In this document: one piece after another, positions 8,102 to 16,851 of the stretch
Position numbering within the stretch: position 1 is the stretch's first letter
Layout: each line of letters starts with the position of its first letter
Origin: Rhodococcoides trifolii
GTDB taxonomy: Bacteria > Actinomycetota > Actinomycetes > Mycobacteriales > Mycobacteriaceae
Direction: 5' to 3'
DNA: 64,000 nucleotides
Assembly: GCF_014635345.1 (NCBI RefSeq)
Contig: NZ_BMCU01000005.1
Coordinates: 310,001-374,000 of the forward strand
Position numbers and translations under genes: made by a program
The notes under the pieces: model-generated
The model's input: the letters and a program-made list of their open reading frames with translations, nothing else
Told to the model about the DNA's origin: nothing
Database searches by the model: none

Positions 8102-8989
8102 ATGAACAAGGTCATCGTGGTCACCGGGGCGTCGAGTGGTTTCGGCGCCATGACGGTACGACACCTGGCAGACGCCGGGCACACCGTGTTCGCCGGAATG
8201 CGCAACACCACGACGCGTAACTCCGGCGCCGTCGACGATGCACTGGCGTACGCGGCGCAGCATGATGTCGATCTTCGAACCGTCGAGATGGACGTCTCGA
8301 GTCAGCCCTCGGTCGATACCGCGATCACGTCCGTGATCGAGGAGGTAGGGCAGCTCGACGTGGTCGTCCACAACGCCGGCCACATGGTCCTCGGACCTAC
8401 GGAGGCGTTCACGCCGGACGAACTCGCCGAGGTCTACGACACCAACGTGCTGTCGACACAACGCGTCAATCGTGCTGCTCTGCCACATCTTCGGGAACGT
8501 GGCGACGGACTGCTGGTCTGGGTGGGCTCGTCGAGCGCCCGCGGCGGCACACCGCCGTACCTCGGACCGTATTTCGCGGCGAAGGCCGCCATGGACTCGC
8601 TGGCTGTCTCTTACGCCGCCGAGGTCGCACGATTCGGGATCGAGACGTCCATCGTCGTACCGGGTTCCTTCACTACCGGGACGAACCATTTCGCGCGAGC
8701 CGGCCATGCTTCGGACGCCGACGTCGCAGCCGACTACGACGTTCGCTACCCGGGCTTGATGGACCAGGTATCGCAGCGCCTCGCCGAACTCGCACCAGCG
8801 GAGCAAGATCCGACAGAGGTCGCACGCGCCATCGTCCGGGTCGTCGACACCGGCAAGGGGCAGCGCCCGTTCCGGGTCCACATCGACCCCGCCCACGACG
8901 GGGCCGAAGAGGTGTTCGACGTCGGCGACAGGGTGCGAGACGACTTCTACCGGCGCATCGGATTGAGCGACCTCCTGCGGCCTACCTGA
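8102..8989 (+). CDS. SDR-family oxidoreductase
   Basis: I start at ATG 8102, where AAAGGA lies 7 bases upstream. An in-frame ATG at 8072 overlaps the previous stop as TGATG and would add ten residues. The 295-residue product carries TGASSGFG near the N-terminus, HNAG near 90, and YFAAK as the catalytic Tyr/Lys motif. It is longer than its neighbour and has a C-terminal extension that includes HIDPAHDGAEEVFDVGDRV, typical of the larger SDRs that act on bulky substrates. It is probably co-transcribed with 7332-8072. Confidence 0.82.
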   Translation: MNKVIVVTGASSGFGAMTVRHLADAGHTVFAGMRNTTTRNSGAVDDALAYAAQHDVDLRTVEMDVSSQPSVDTAITSVIEEVGQLDVVVHNAGHMVLGPTEAFTPDELAEVYDTNVLSTQRVNRAALPHLRERGDGLLVWVGSSSARGGTPPYLGPYFAAKAAMDSLAVSYAAEVARFGIETSIVVPGSFTTGTNHFARAGHASDADVAADYDVRYPGLMDQVSQRLAELAPAEQDPTEVARAIVRVVDTGKGQRPFRVHIDPAHDGAEEVFDVGDRVRDDFYRRIGLSDLLRPT

Positions 8990-9051
8990 CAGGAAGGGTG
9001 TCAACGCCCGCGAGACGGACCAACTCGGTCATGACGTCATGCTGAGGGCGC

Positions 9052-10062
9052 CTATTGTGTCAGCGCCCTCAGCCCTGCGGCCATGAACTCGCTCGTCGCT
9101 TCCGCCGCGGCCTCGGCGTCGCCGCCGGACCCCGCCCGAGCGCGGTGCGTGATGCCCTCACCGATCACACCGAGCTTGAAGTTCGCGAGCGCCAGATAGA
9201 AGTCCCAGTGCGGCAGGCTGTTTCCGGTTTCGGTGGCGTACGCCTGAGCGAGCGCGTCCGCCGACGGATACCGATCGCTCGTCCACGCCGCGCTCTCCCC
9301 CAACACCGCATCGAAGATCGGCTGCCGGTAGACACACATGAGCGCAACATCGGTCAGCGGATCGCCCAAAGTCGACATCTCCCAATCGACCACCGCCGCA
9401 ACCCGAGTCACATCACCCTCGACCAGGATGGTGTTGTCGACGCGGTAATCCCCGTGCACGATCGACGACGCTCCCTCGTCCGGAACGTTCGACGCCAACG
9501 CATCACGCAGCCGCTCCACGTCCGGCAACTCCCGCGTCTTCACGATCTCCCACTGCCGCGCCCACGTCGCGACCTGCCGCCGCACGAACCCATTGGGACG
9601 ACCGAAACTCGACAACCCGACGACATCGAAATCGACCGCGTGCAGACGTGCGAGCACCCGCACCAGTTCCGCGGCGTTCGCCTCGACCTCGCTGCCGGAC
9701 AACGCGTCCAGATCGTCGCGTGACCGGACGACGGTTCCGGGAACGTACTCCACGACCGTCATGGGCGCACCGAGAACATCACCCTCGGGGTCGAACGCCA
9801 CCGCCCTCGCCACCGGAACATCGGTCACCCCGAGAGCGCTCGTCACCGCCCACTCGCGCGCCATGTCGTGCGCCGACGGCGTCAAACCACCCGTCGGAGG
9901 GCGGCGCACCACCCACGACGACGCATCGTCGAACGCCTTGTAGGTCAGGTTCGACCGGCCCCCGCTGATCAACTCCACCCGCAACTCGCCCTGAACGTCG
10001 ACCTCACTGGAACGCAGAAACGTCTCGAGCGCAGCAACATTCATGCCGGGGAGCTCACTCAT
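9052..10062 (-). CDS. APH-like kinase coupled to acyl-CoA dehydrogenase (ACAD10/FadE36 kinase type)
   Basis: This 336-residue phosphotransferase belongs to the aminoglycoside/choline kinase fold. The catalytic loop is SSIVHGDYRVDN and the metal-binding Asp is in AVVDWEMSTLGDPLTDVA. The ATP-binding region near the start includes SGGRSNLTY. Such genes next to acyl-CoA dehydrogenases are known in mycobacteria and as the kinase part of human ACAD10/11, where phosphorylation of a hydroxyacyl-CoA precedes dehydrogenation. It overlaps the upstream dehydrogenase gene by 8 bases, supporting a shared pathway. It is not an antibiotic-resistance gene on this evidence. Confidence 0.82.
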   Translation of the reverse strand: MSELPGMNVAALETFLRSSEVDVQGELRVELISGGRSNLTYKAFDDASSWVVRRPPTGGLTPSAHDMAREWAVTSALGVTDVPVARAVAFDPEGDVLGAPMTVVEYVPGTVVRSRDDLDALSGSEVEANAAELVRVLARLHAVDFDVVGLSSFGRPNGFVRRQVATWARQWEIVKTRELPDVERLRDALASNVPDEGASSIVHGDYRVDNTILVEGDVTRVAAVVDWEMSTLGDPLTDVALMCVYRQPIFDAVLGESAAWTSDRYPSADALAQAYATETGNSLPHWDFYLALANFKLGVIGEGITHRARAGSGGDAEAAAEATSEFMAAGLRALTQ

Positions 10063-11260
10063 CGCGCGCCGCCCGCTTCGCCGCCCCGACCGCCCGCTTC
10101 GCGATCGCCCACCGATGCACCTCGGACGGGCCGTCGTACACCCGGAACGGACGCACCTCACGCGAGAGCCGCGCCAGCGGCAGATCATCGGAGACACCCA
10201 TACCGCCGCACATCTGAATGCCGCGGTCCACGATCCGGAAGATCGCCTCCGCGGCGAACGTCTTCGCGATCGAGGTTTCGTTGCCCGCCTTCGACCCCTG
10301 ATCGAGCGCCCAACACGCCTGCACCAACAACGCCCGCGTCGCGGCGATGTCGATCTCGTTGTCCGCGACCATCTTCTGAATCATCCCCAGGTCTCCGAGC
10401 ACCGACCCGAAACCTTCACGCTTGGCAACCTGCGCAACGGCAATGTCGTGCCCGCGACGTGCGGCACCGAGCCAACGCATCACGTGCGTCATCCGCGCCG
10501 GGCCCAACCTGACCTGCGCGTAGGTGAATCCTTCGTCGACCGCGCCCAGAACGTTCTCGTCCGGGACGAACGCGCCCTCGAAGAACACTTCGCAGTGCCC
10601 GCCGATCATGGCCTTGTCGAGGGTGGTGATGTGCCGACCCACTCGGATACCGGGCGTGTCGGCCGGCGCGAGGAACATCGTCGCTCCGCCGCGATCACCC
10701 GGTTTACCCGAGGTGCGGGCCATCACGATGAAGAAACCGGCACCGTCCGCGCCGGTGATGAACCACTTGTGTCCGTCGATCTTCCATCCGCCGTCGACCT
10801 TGGTGGCGGTGGTCATCAGCGCCGACGGATCCGACCCCACACCGGGCGCCGGTTCGGTCATCGCGAACGCCGACCGCACGTCGCCGTGTGCGAGCGGGGC
10901 GAGGAACTGTTCCTTCTGGGCGGCAGAGGCGACGTGCGCGAGGAGGTGCACGTTGCCCTCGTCCGGGGCACCGAGATTGAGAGCGATGGGCCCGAACAGC
11001 GAATATCCGGCCTCCTCGAACACCGGCGCGCGATCACTCATGTTCAACCCGTGCCCGCCGTACTCGACCGGGGCGTGCGGGGCGAACACACCGGCGTCCT
11101 TCGCCGCAGCCTGCATCTCGACGCGGCAGGTGTCACCACCGGCGTCGGCGACGTTGCCGACGAACTTGTCCTCGATCGGCAGCACGTAGTCCCGGGTGAA
11201 CGCTCGGGTCTTCTCGATCAGGGTCACCACGTGCGGGTCGTACTCGAGATCGATCGCCAC
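10055..11260 (-). CDS. Acyl-CoA dehydrogenase (ACAD10/11-like)
   Basis: This 401-residue FAD enzyme introduces a double bond into an acyl-CoA. Family blocks are visible: FAMTEPAPGVGSDPS and GWKIDGHKWFITGA in the middle domain, and MCGGMGVSDDLPLARLSREVRPFRVYDGPSEVH in the C-terminal domain. It starts with GTG at 11260, with AGGAGG about ten bases upstream. It overlaps the kinase gene, and a palindromic operator lies just upstream with a TetR gene beyond it. The set probably breaks down a hydroxy or branched fatty acid. Confidence 0.87.
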   Translation of the reverse strand: MAIDLEYDPHVVTLIEKTRAFTRDYVLPIEDKFVGNVADAGGDTCRVEMQAAAKDAGVFAPHAPVEYGGHGLNMSDRAPVFEEAGYSLFGPIALNLGAPDEGNVHLLAHVASAAQKEQFLAPLAHGDVRSAFAMTEPAPGVGSDPSALMTTATKVDGGWKIDGHKWFITGADGAGFFIVMARTSGKPGDRGGATMFLAPADTPGIRVGRHITTLDKAMIGGHCEVFFEGAFVPDENVLGAVDEGFTYAQVRLGPARMTHVMRWLGAARRGHDIAVAQVAKREGFGSVLGDLGMIQKMVADNEIDIAATRALLVQACWALDQGSKAGNETSIAKTFAAEAIFRIVDRGIQMCGGMGVSDDLPLARLSREVRPFRVYDGPSEVHRWAIAKRAVGAAKRAARDE

Positions 11261-11286
11261 GAAAAGAACGCCTCCTGAAGTTGCCG

Positions 11287-11304
11287 ACCGTACGCTCGTT
11301 CGGT
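11287..11304. promoter_or_regulatory. Palindromic operator upstream of acyl-CoA dehydrogenase
   Basis: ACCGTACG-CT-CGTTCGGT is an 18-bp palindrome with one mismatched pair. It sits 27 bases upstream of the dehydrogenase start and downstream of the TetR stop. Motifs of the ACCGAACG/CGTTCGGT type are common targets of TetR repressors of fatty-acid genes in this order. The adjacent TetR (11354-11962) is the likely binder. Confidence 0.55.
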
Positions 11305-11353
11305 CTCCTCGACAGTGACAGACGGACGTCCTGCGGTCAACCCCGCGACACGG

Positions 11354-11962
11354 TCAGGCGCCGACCATTCGGCGGGCGATGTCGAGATAGATGCGCACCA
11401 GGTCGGCGGGCGTCGACGGTCCGTCCGGTCGATACCAACTCGCCACGCCCACACACATCGTAGTCACCGCCCGACTCGCATGGACGGGGTCGGACACACG
11501 AAAGACGTTGTCCGACACGCCATCGGCCACGATCCGATCGACCATCCGCTGCTGTTCGTCGCGCTTGGCCACGTACGCCGCCCGACGATCCGGGTCGAAA
11601 CTTCGTATTTCCGTCGAACTCAGAAAGGCTTGTTCGCGCCGATACATGTGGAACAGCAGCAACGACTCCACCACCGCATCGAAACGCGCCGACGGCGACG
11701 GCCCGGCCTCCGCTTCCGCCGCTCGAGAACGTCCGATCAACTCCTCGATGGCAGCGTCGGTCAGCCCCACCAACAACTCCTGCTTCGACGGATAGTGGTG
11801 GTACAGACCCGACACCGACAACCCCGCACGCCGCGCGATGTCGCGCACCGTGGTGCCGTGATAACCATGCTCGACGAACTCGGCCAACGCAGCGGCCAGT
11901 GGCGCGGACAGGGCGCTACCGCCGTACTCACGCCACTCGTCGGGTTCGGTGCTCACCCGCAC
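11354..11962 (-). CDS. TetR-family regulator of acyl-CoA genes
   Basis: The protein has 202 residues with a TetR HTH near 20-65 (TTVRDIARRAGLSVSGLYHHYPSKQELL) and a C-terminal domain resembling TetR_C regulators of fatty-acid and sterol catabolism. The start is GTG at 11962; a second GTG two codons later is equally possible. It is followed on the same strand by the acyl-CoA dehydrogenase and kinase, with an ACCGTACG-type palindrome in between. An acyl-CoA ligand is a reasonable guess from this context. Confidence 0.84.
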   Translation of the reverse strand: MRVSTEPDEWREYGGSALSAPLAAALAEFVEHGYHGTTVRDIARRAGLSVSGLYHHYPSKQELLVGLTDAAIEELIGRSRAAEAEAGPSPSARFDAVVESLLLFHMYRREQAFLSSTEIRSFDPDRRAAYVAKRDEQQRMVDRIVADGVSDNVFRVSDPVHASRAVTTMCVGVASWYRPDGPSTPADLVRIYLDIARRMVGA

Positions 11963-12009
11963 AGGGTAATGCGCCGGGTAGGTGACGCCGCGCCATTGGA
12001 CCGGCTCGG

Positions 12010-12738
12010 TCAGCCGGCCTGTCCGCCGGTCATGTCCTCCAACGGGATTCGCGGAATGTTCACCCCACGCGATTGCCCCAGTCCGATGATCTGCATCCAG
12101 ATCGTATCGGCCAGAAAGGTGACGAACGTGCCGATGTCGGTCCGGTTCTCACCCTGCAGACCCCACGTTCGCGCTGCACCCATGCACCCGGAGATCAGAC
12201 CGGACACCCACGGGCCCACCAAGTTCTGATCGTCGGGCCCGAGGTCTGCGCCGACGAGGGCCAGGAATGCGGCAGTGATGTCCTCGAGTTGCTGCGAGAG
12301 CTCCAGGTTCAGCTCGTCGAACGGCGACACCGTATCGGTGGACAGATCCTGCTCGACGAACCGAGCCCACTCCGGATGTTCGAAGACCCAGTGAACGTAG
12401 CTGCCCACAACGCGATTGACGACGTCTCGCGGCGTACCCGTCAGCGTGACCGCCGTCATGAGCTCAGAGCGAAGATCTTCGCAGATGACCCGCTGGATCG
12501 ACGTGTCCAGATCGGTGCGGTCCTCGAAATACCGATACAACCCGGTTCGGTGCACCGACGCTTCGGTGGCGATCTGCTGAGCGGTCATGCGTTCACCGGG
12601 TGCGATGTCACGGGCAAGAACGGTCAGGGCAGCGTCGATGATGTGCTGACGACGGTCGGCAGTGTGCTGCTGCCACCGCCGCTTGCGGCCGTCCGAAGAA
12701 GCGCTGCGGCTGACGACGTCCATGAGCGATGGTCTCAT
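12010..12738 (-). CDS. TetR-family regulator, last gene of diiron oxygenase operon
   Basis: The protein has about 242 residues. I start at ATG 12738, which overlaps the stop of the ferredoxin reductase gene as ATGA; an ATG five codons later (12723) is an alternative. The HTH lies near 35-85 (TAQQIATEASVHRTGLYRYFEDRTDL). The C-terminal part has an acidic, Trp-containing region (HWVFEHPEWARFVEQDL). Being third in the oxygenase operon, it probably autoregulates through the tandem palindromes at 15383-15426 in front of that operon. Confidence 0.82.
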   Translation of the reverse strand: MRPSLMDVVSRSASSDGRKRRWQQHTADRRQHIIDAALTVLARDIAPGERMTAQQIATEASVHRTGLYRYFEDRTDLDTSIQRVICEDLRSELMTAVTLTGTPRDVVNRVVGSYVHWVFEHPEWARFVEQDLSTDTVSPFDELNLELSQQLEDITAAFLALVGADLGPDDQNLVGPWVSGLISGCMGAARTWGLQGENRTDIGTFVTFLADTIWMQIIGLGQSRGVNIPRIPLEDMTGGQAG

Positions 12739-14369
12739 GCTCGTCGGAACAGCCCACGCCCTTTCGTCTCGCGGGCACGGTGCGCCGCAAGTTGGTCGGT
12801 GTACGACACAATTTTTGCCCGCGGCCGACCCGCTGCTCGCCCGTCCGCGAGTTCTCGCGCGTCGAGCCGACGCCAACCGGCCAGGTCCCCGGATCGTCCA
12901 GAGGACGGCGTGGTCGTCACCCGGTGAACACTGTCGTCGAGATGGTCGAGCACGCTCTCCACAGTCTCGCGCGCGTCGCTCTTGTTGGTGCCGATGAAGC
13001 CGCGGGCCCCACGCTTGATCCAGCCGACGACGAACACACCGTCGTCGACCCGTCCGCGGACGTTCGGGACGGTGCCGGTGACCGCATCGAACGGGAGGTC
13101 GGCGACCGGTTGCCCGCGGAATCCGACCGACCGTACGACGAGTCCGGCGGGGATGACGTCGGTGTCCGAGGTCGGGGCGGCCCGGACTGTCCCGTCGGTA
13201 CCGATTTCGAGCTCGTTACGAACGACCTGCACCCCCGAAACACGTCCTCCCTCAGTGAGAACGGCGACGGGTGACGTCGCGAACCGAAGAACGATCCGTC
13301 GTCGGGACGCGGTGTCGGAGGGTCGACGGCTCGCGATGTCCGCAAGCAGACGGCTGCGCCGGTCGTCCCCGGACAGCAGCGCCGGGTCGGCGTCGACGAT
13401 CACGTCGACGTCGCGCAGGTTCGACAGTCCGATCAGCTCCGGAATCGTGAACGCCGCATCGCTGGGGCCGCGTCGTCCGAGAATGTGAACTTCACGCACG
13501 GCACTGTCTGCAAGTGCGGTGAGCGCCGTGGACGCCGTGTCGGTGTTCGCCGCGAGCCAGTGCGGGTCTCGGGTGAGGATGCGCGCAACATCGAGTGCCA
13601 CGTTGCCGTTGCCGACGACCACAGCACGTTCGTGGTCGAGCGGGACCTCGAGGTCGGCACGCTCGGGGTGGCCGTTGTACCACCCGACGATGTCGGTCGC
13701 GGCGAGCGAACCGCGGGAGTCTTCGCCCGGAATGTTCAGGGGCCGGTCCGTCGACGCACCGACCGCGTAGACGACGGCGTGATAGGCCGATGTCAGTTCG
13801 GCGAGAGTGATGTCGGTGCCCACGTCGCGGCCGAGGACGTAGCGAAACCCCGGCTGATCTTCGATGTCGCGGAACGCCGCGGTGACACCCTTGGTGTCCG
13901 GATGGTCGGGCGCAACGCCGTGTCGCACCAAACCGTGGGGCGTCAGCAGGCGCTCGTAGACGTCGACGTTCGTGATCTCGGGGTGCGTCAACAACTCGTC
14001 CGCCGTGTACAGACCGGCGGGACCGGCCCCGACGACGGCGACCCGAAACGGTCCGGGCCGTCGGAGTCGCCGCTGTTCGGGCACGAGCGCCAACGGGGTT
14101 CGCTCCGCGTGCGGTGTCTCGCGGTAGTAGTCGGCGTTCAGCTCGAGGAACGGGAGTTGCTCGGCCGTCAGAGCGGAGTCGGGGACGATCGCCCCGACCG
14201 GGCAGGCCGTGACACACGCACTGCAACCCACGCAGGTCGCCGGGTCGATGAACAGCATCTCGGTGGTGCCGAAGCCAGGCTCACCCGGCGCGGGGTGGAT
14301 GCAGTTGACGGGACACGCGACGACGCATGATGCGTCCGCGCAACAGGACTGAGTGACGACGTGCGGCAT
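12735..14369 (-). CDS. fprB: Ferredoxin-NADP reductase with N-terminal ferredoxin domain (FprB type)
   Basis: This 544-residue fusion carries a ferredoxin domain followed by an adrenodoxin-reductase-like FAD/NADP domain. Ferredoxin cysteines are at 9, 10, 15, 19 and 23 and at 46, 49, 52 and 56, consistent with a seven-iron (3Fe-4S plus 4Fe-4S) type. The FAD motif VAVVGAGPAGLYTADELL lies near 118-135 and an NADP motif, VVGNGNVALDVARI, near 250. It moves electrons from NADPH to an oxygenase. It lies 3 bases after the diiron oxygenase gene, so that enzyme is its likely partner; the nearby P450 could also use it. Mycobacterial FprB has the same architecture. Confidence 0.9.
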   Translation of the reverse strand: MPHVVTQSCCADASCVVACPVNCIHPAPGEPGFGTTEMLFIDPATCVGCSACVTACPVGAIVPDSALTAEQLPFLELNADYYRETPHAERTPLALVPEQRRLRRPGPFRVAVVGAGPAGLYTADELLTHPEITNVDVYERLLTPHGLVRHGVAPDHPDTKGVTAAFRDIEDQPGFRYVLGRDVGTDITLAELTSAYHAVVYAVGASTDRPLNIPGEDSRGSLAATDIVGWYNGHPERADLEVPLDHERAVVVGNGNVALDVARILTRDPHWLAANTDTASTALTALADSAVREVHILGRRGPSDAAFTIPELIGLSNLRDVDVIVDADPALLSGDDRRSRLLADIASRRPSDTASRRRIVLRFATSPVAVLTEGGRVSGVQVVRNELEIGTDGTVRAAPTSDTDVIPAGLVVRSVGFRGQPVADLPFDAVTGTVPNVRGRVDDGVFVVGWIKRGARGFIGTNKSDARETVESVLDHLDDSVHRVTTTPSSGRSGDLAGWRRLDARELADGRAAGRPRAKIVSYTDQLAAHRARETKGRGLFRRA

Positions 14370-14372
14370 GTA

Positions 14373-15341
14373 TCAGGCCGCCGCGGAGCTGGGCTCGCTG
14401 CGGAAGCGGGACGGCCGGCCATCGATGCCCAGTGCCCGCCAGACCCGACGCGAGACGCGGTTCATCAGCCCGACGTCGGTGGCCATCTTGCGCACGTCGC
14501 CGAACATGTCGCGCAGAACCTTCTGCGAGGCTTCGTTGTCCCAGTAGACCTCGTCCACGACGGCCTTCGGAATGTCGAGATCGCGTTGCATCTTCGCGGT
14601 CGGCTTCATGATGGCGTCACACAGCACGCGCATGATCACCGGAGTGGCCACCGAAAGGATGCCGCGCTGAAATCTGCTCAGCTTGGGACCGCGGTAGTGC
14701 AAATACTGGTGGGCGAAGCCGATGTGCCGCGCCTCCTCGGCCACGTGAATCTGCATGATGCGCTGGACGAGTGGGTGCATCTCGGTGCCGGTCCGCAGCA
14801 CGGCCTTCTGCATGTGGTCGATCGGCTCCTCGCCGCCGAGCACGCCGACGAAGAACCCGAACGACAACGGACCTGCGGCGAGCGGCATGAACGGCCCGGC
14901 CATGCGGAACCATCGCGGTCCGCCGGCTACGTCGATGCCGATGCGGTTGATGAGCTCCTGGAACATCTGCGTGTGGTGGCACTCTTCGGTTGCCTCGTGC
15001 GTGGCATAGCGGTACTCGGGCGTCCCGTTCGGCAGCGAGAGTGCGTAGTGCATCAGGCCGCTGATGAGGATCTGCTCGAACTGCAGACCGACCTTGAGCA
15101 TGTTGGCCTGCCGGTACATGCCGATGTGGATCCGGCGTTCCAGCGGCAGCGATCGGTACCAGTCGGTTGCTCCCAGCGGATCCGCTGCGGGGAGAACCCA
15201 GCGCGCGTCGTCGGGAGTGATCGCGAATTCGGGGTCGTTCCACGGCACGTCGATGAACGCATCGAAGTGTTGGTGCACGGAGGCCTCGGACAGCACCTGC
15301 AAGGTGTGCTCGTAGTCGTCCTTCGTGGTGGTGACTGTCAT
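14373..15341 (-). CDS. AurF-type non-heme diiron oxygenase
   Basis: This 322-residue protein matches the AurF N-oxygenase fold. Possible iron ligands, spaced as in AurF, are Glu89 (FEQ), Glu119 or Glu120 with His122 or His123 (TEECHHTQ), Glu172, and His199-Glu203-His206 (HVAEEARHIG). AurF oxidises an aromatic amine; many actinobacterial relatives have unknown substrates, including fatty acyl chains. An AAGGGG ribosome site lies 7 bases before ATG 15341, so I reject the longer upstream reading. The gene heads an operon with fprB and a TetR, which supplies electrons and control. A P450 gene lies just upstream on the same strand. Confidence 0.84.
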   Translation of the reverse strand: MTVTTTKDDYEHTLQVLSEASVHQHFDAFIDVPWNDPEFAITPDDARWVLPAADPLGATDWYRSLPLERRIHIGMYRQANMLKVGLQFEQILISGLMHYALSLPNGTPEYRYATHEATEECHHTQMFQELINRIGIDVAGGPRWFRMAGPFMPLAAGPLSFGFFVGVLGGEEPIDHMQKAVLRTGTEMHPLVQRIMQIHVAEEARHIGFAHQYLHYRGPKLSRFQRGILSVATPVIMRVLCDAIMKPTAKMQRDLDIPKAVVDEVYWDNEASQKVLRDMFGDVRKMATDVGLMNRVSRRVWRALGIDGRPSRFRSEPSSAAA

Positions 15342-15382
15342 CGCTCGCCCCTTCGTTCGCACTGTCCGTGTCGATCGGTACC

Positions 15383-15426
15383 TGTAACACCGTGTTGCAC
15401 GTACCTTACTGCGACATCGTGTTGCA
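15383..15426. promoter_or_regulatory. Tandem palindromic operators before the diiron oxygenase operon
   Basis: Two related 17-bp sites, TGTAACACCGTGTTGCA (15383-15399) and TGCGACATCGTGTTGCA (15410-15426), lie with centres 27 bp apart. Each is a near-palindrome around a central C, with consensus TGYRACAYCGTGTTGCA. They sit 42-85 bases upstream of the oxygenase start and just after the P450 stop. The TetR encoded at the end of the operon is the likely binder. Confidence 0.68.
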
Positions 15427-15444
15427 GACAACAGGGGGACGACG

Positions 15445-16797
15445 TCAGATTCTGCGCAACCTCACCGGCTGGCCGTCAGTCGGGAAGGGGAGCGACGTGA
15501 AGTCGAGCGGCGCCACGTACGCAGGATCGACCGTCCAGTCGAACGTCAGCAGGAGGTGATGCATGATCGTCTTGATTTCGGCACCTGCGAAGAACATCCC
15601 GATGCACTTGTGCACTCCCCCGCCGAACGGCTCCCACGCGTACCGGTGCACCTTGTCCTCTCGACGATCAGCGGCGAAACGGTTCGGATCGAACATCTCG
15701 GGCTGCGGCCAGTACTCCGGCATGTGATGGGTGAAGTGGGGTGCGACCGACGCGAACGTCCCCGCGGGGACGAACCGCCCCCGGATCGTCGTGTCCTCGA
15801 CCGCGCGACGCGCGACAACGGGTGTCGGAGAGACCAACCGCAGGCACTCCTTCATGACCAGGTCGACGCTCTCCAACTCGTCGAGTTGCGCCAGGGTCGG
15901 CGAATCGGTTCCCAGCGCGATGGATTCGGCCCGGCACCGCTCCCGCCACTCGGGATGCTGGCCGAGGTACTGCATCATCGTCGACAGCGTGATCGTCGAC
16001 GTGTCGTGGGCGGCCATGAGGAGAAAGATCATGTGGTCGACGACTTCGTCGTCGGAAAACCGTTGTCCTGCATCAGATTCGATGTGGCACAGCGTCGAGA
16101 ACAGGTCGTCCGTCTCCGTTGCACGCCGAGCCGGAAGGTACCGGCGGAAGAACTCGTCGAGGGTCCGCCTGCCGTCGATGCCCTTCTTCCACCTTGTCCC
16201 CGGCAGGCGGTACCGGACGATGGACGTCGCAGCTTGCACGCAGGCGACGAAACTGTCGTTCACACGGGCGATCTCGGCGTCGTCGGACCCTTCCGCCCCG
16301 CCCATGAAGATCGTGGTCGCGACGTCGAGAGTCAAAGCCTTGAGCGCGGGATAGGCGCGAAACGCATCACCTTCGGTCCATTCCTTCAAATCCGTCGCGA
16401 CCACCGGGTTCAACGCCGTCACGGATTTCTTCAGTCGGTCGTTGGTGAAGGCCTGCTGCATGATTCGTCGATGCCGCAGGTGCTCCTCGGAATCGAGCAG
16501 CATCAGGCCGCCGTGGAAGAACGGCCCGATCAGTTTCGACCACCCGTCGCTGTTGACGAAGGCTTTGTCCTTGTTCTGCAGAACTTCCTGGCACGCGTCC
16601 GGCCCGAGAACGATCACCCATTTCTGCCCGGCCATCGTCGCCCACGACACCTCGCCGTACTTGTCCCAACGACTGCGGAAGAGGGCGAGCGGGTTGCGGA
16701 TGTAGTCGAGCATGTACCCGATCACGGGCATTCCGCCGTCGCCGGGAACCGGATCGAGTCGGGTGTTCAGGGGCGGAGCGGCCAGCATTCTCGACAT
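15445..16797 (-). CDS. Cytochrome P450
   Basis: This is a 450-residue heme monooxygenase. The heme loop FGGGVHKCIG places the cysteine ligand at residue 398. The I-helix oxygen-activation region reads LMAAHDTST, and the K-helix motif ExxR is present in KECLRLV. Length is usual for a soluble bacterial P450. It needs a ferredoxin and reductase; fprB lies three genes along on the same strand. A TetR gene is divergent from it, with a perfect 11-bp inverted repeat between, so transcription is probably repressed until a substrate-like ligand appears. The substrate is unknown; similar P450s act on steroids, fatty acids or terpenes. Confidence 0.9.
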   Translation of the reverse strand: MSRMLAAPPLNTRLDPVPGDGGMPVIGYMLDYIRNPLALFRSRWDKYGEVSWATMAGQKWVIVLGPDACQEVLQNKDKAFVNSDGWSKLIGPFFHGGLMLLDSEEHLRHRRIMQQAFTNDRLKKSVTALNPVVATDLKEWTEGDAFRAYPALKALTLDVATTIFMGGAEGSDDAEIARVNDSFVACVQAATSIVRYRLPGTRWKKGIDGRRTLDEFFRRYLPARRATETDDLFSTLCHIESDAGQRFSDDEVVDHMIFLLMAAHDTSTITLSTMMQYLGQHPEWRERCRAESIALGTDSPTLAQLDELESVDLVMKECLRLVSPTPVVARRAVEDTTIRGRFVPAGTFASVAPHFTHHMPEYWPQPEMFDPNRFAADRREDKVHRYAWEPFGGGVHKCIGMFFAGAEIKTIMHHLLLTFDWTVDPAYVAPLDFTSLPFPTDGQPVRLRRI

Positions 16798-16808
16798 GAT
16801 GTCCCTTC

Positions 16809-16834
16809 AATCTGACAGGACGCCCTGTCAGATT
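16809..16834. promoter_or_regulatory. Operator between P450 and TetR
   Basis: Perfect 11-bp arms AATCTGACAGG (16809-16819) and CCTGTCAGATT (16824-16834) flank four bases. The site is 11 bases upstream of the P450 start and 17 bases upstream of the TetR start, so the adjacent TetR (16852-17499) can be expected to bind it and control both genes. Confidence 0.74.
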
Positions 16835-16851
16835 TCTGTAGTCTGCGTCAC

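Noticed and set aside
9052-10062. Aminoglycoside resistance gene
   Set aside because: The kinase fold fits APH, but overlap with an acyl-CoA dehydrogenase gene and family pattern indicate the fatty-acid-linked kinase group.
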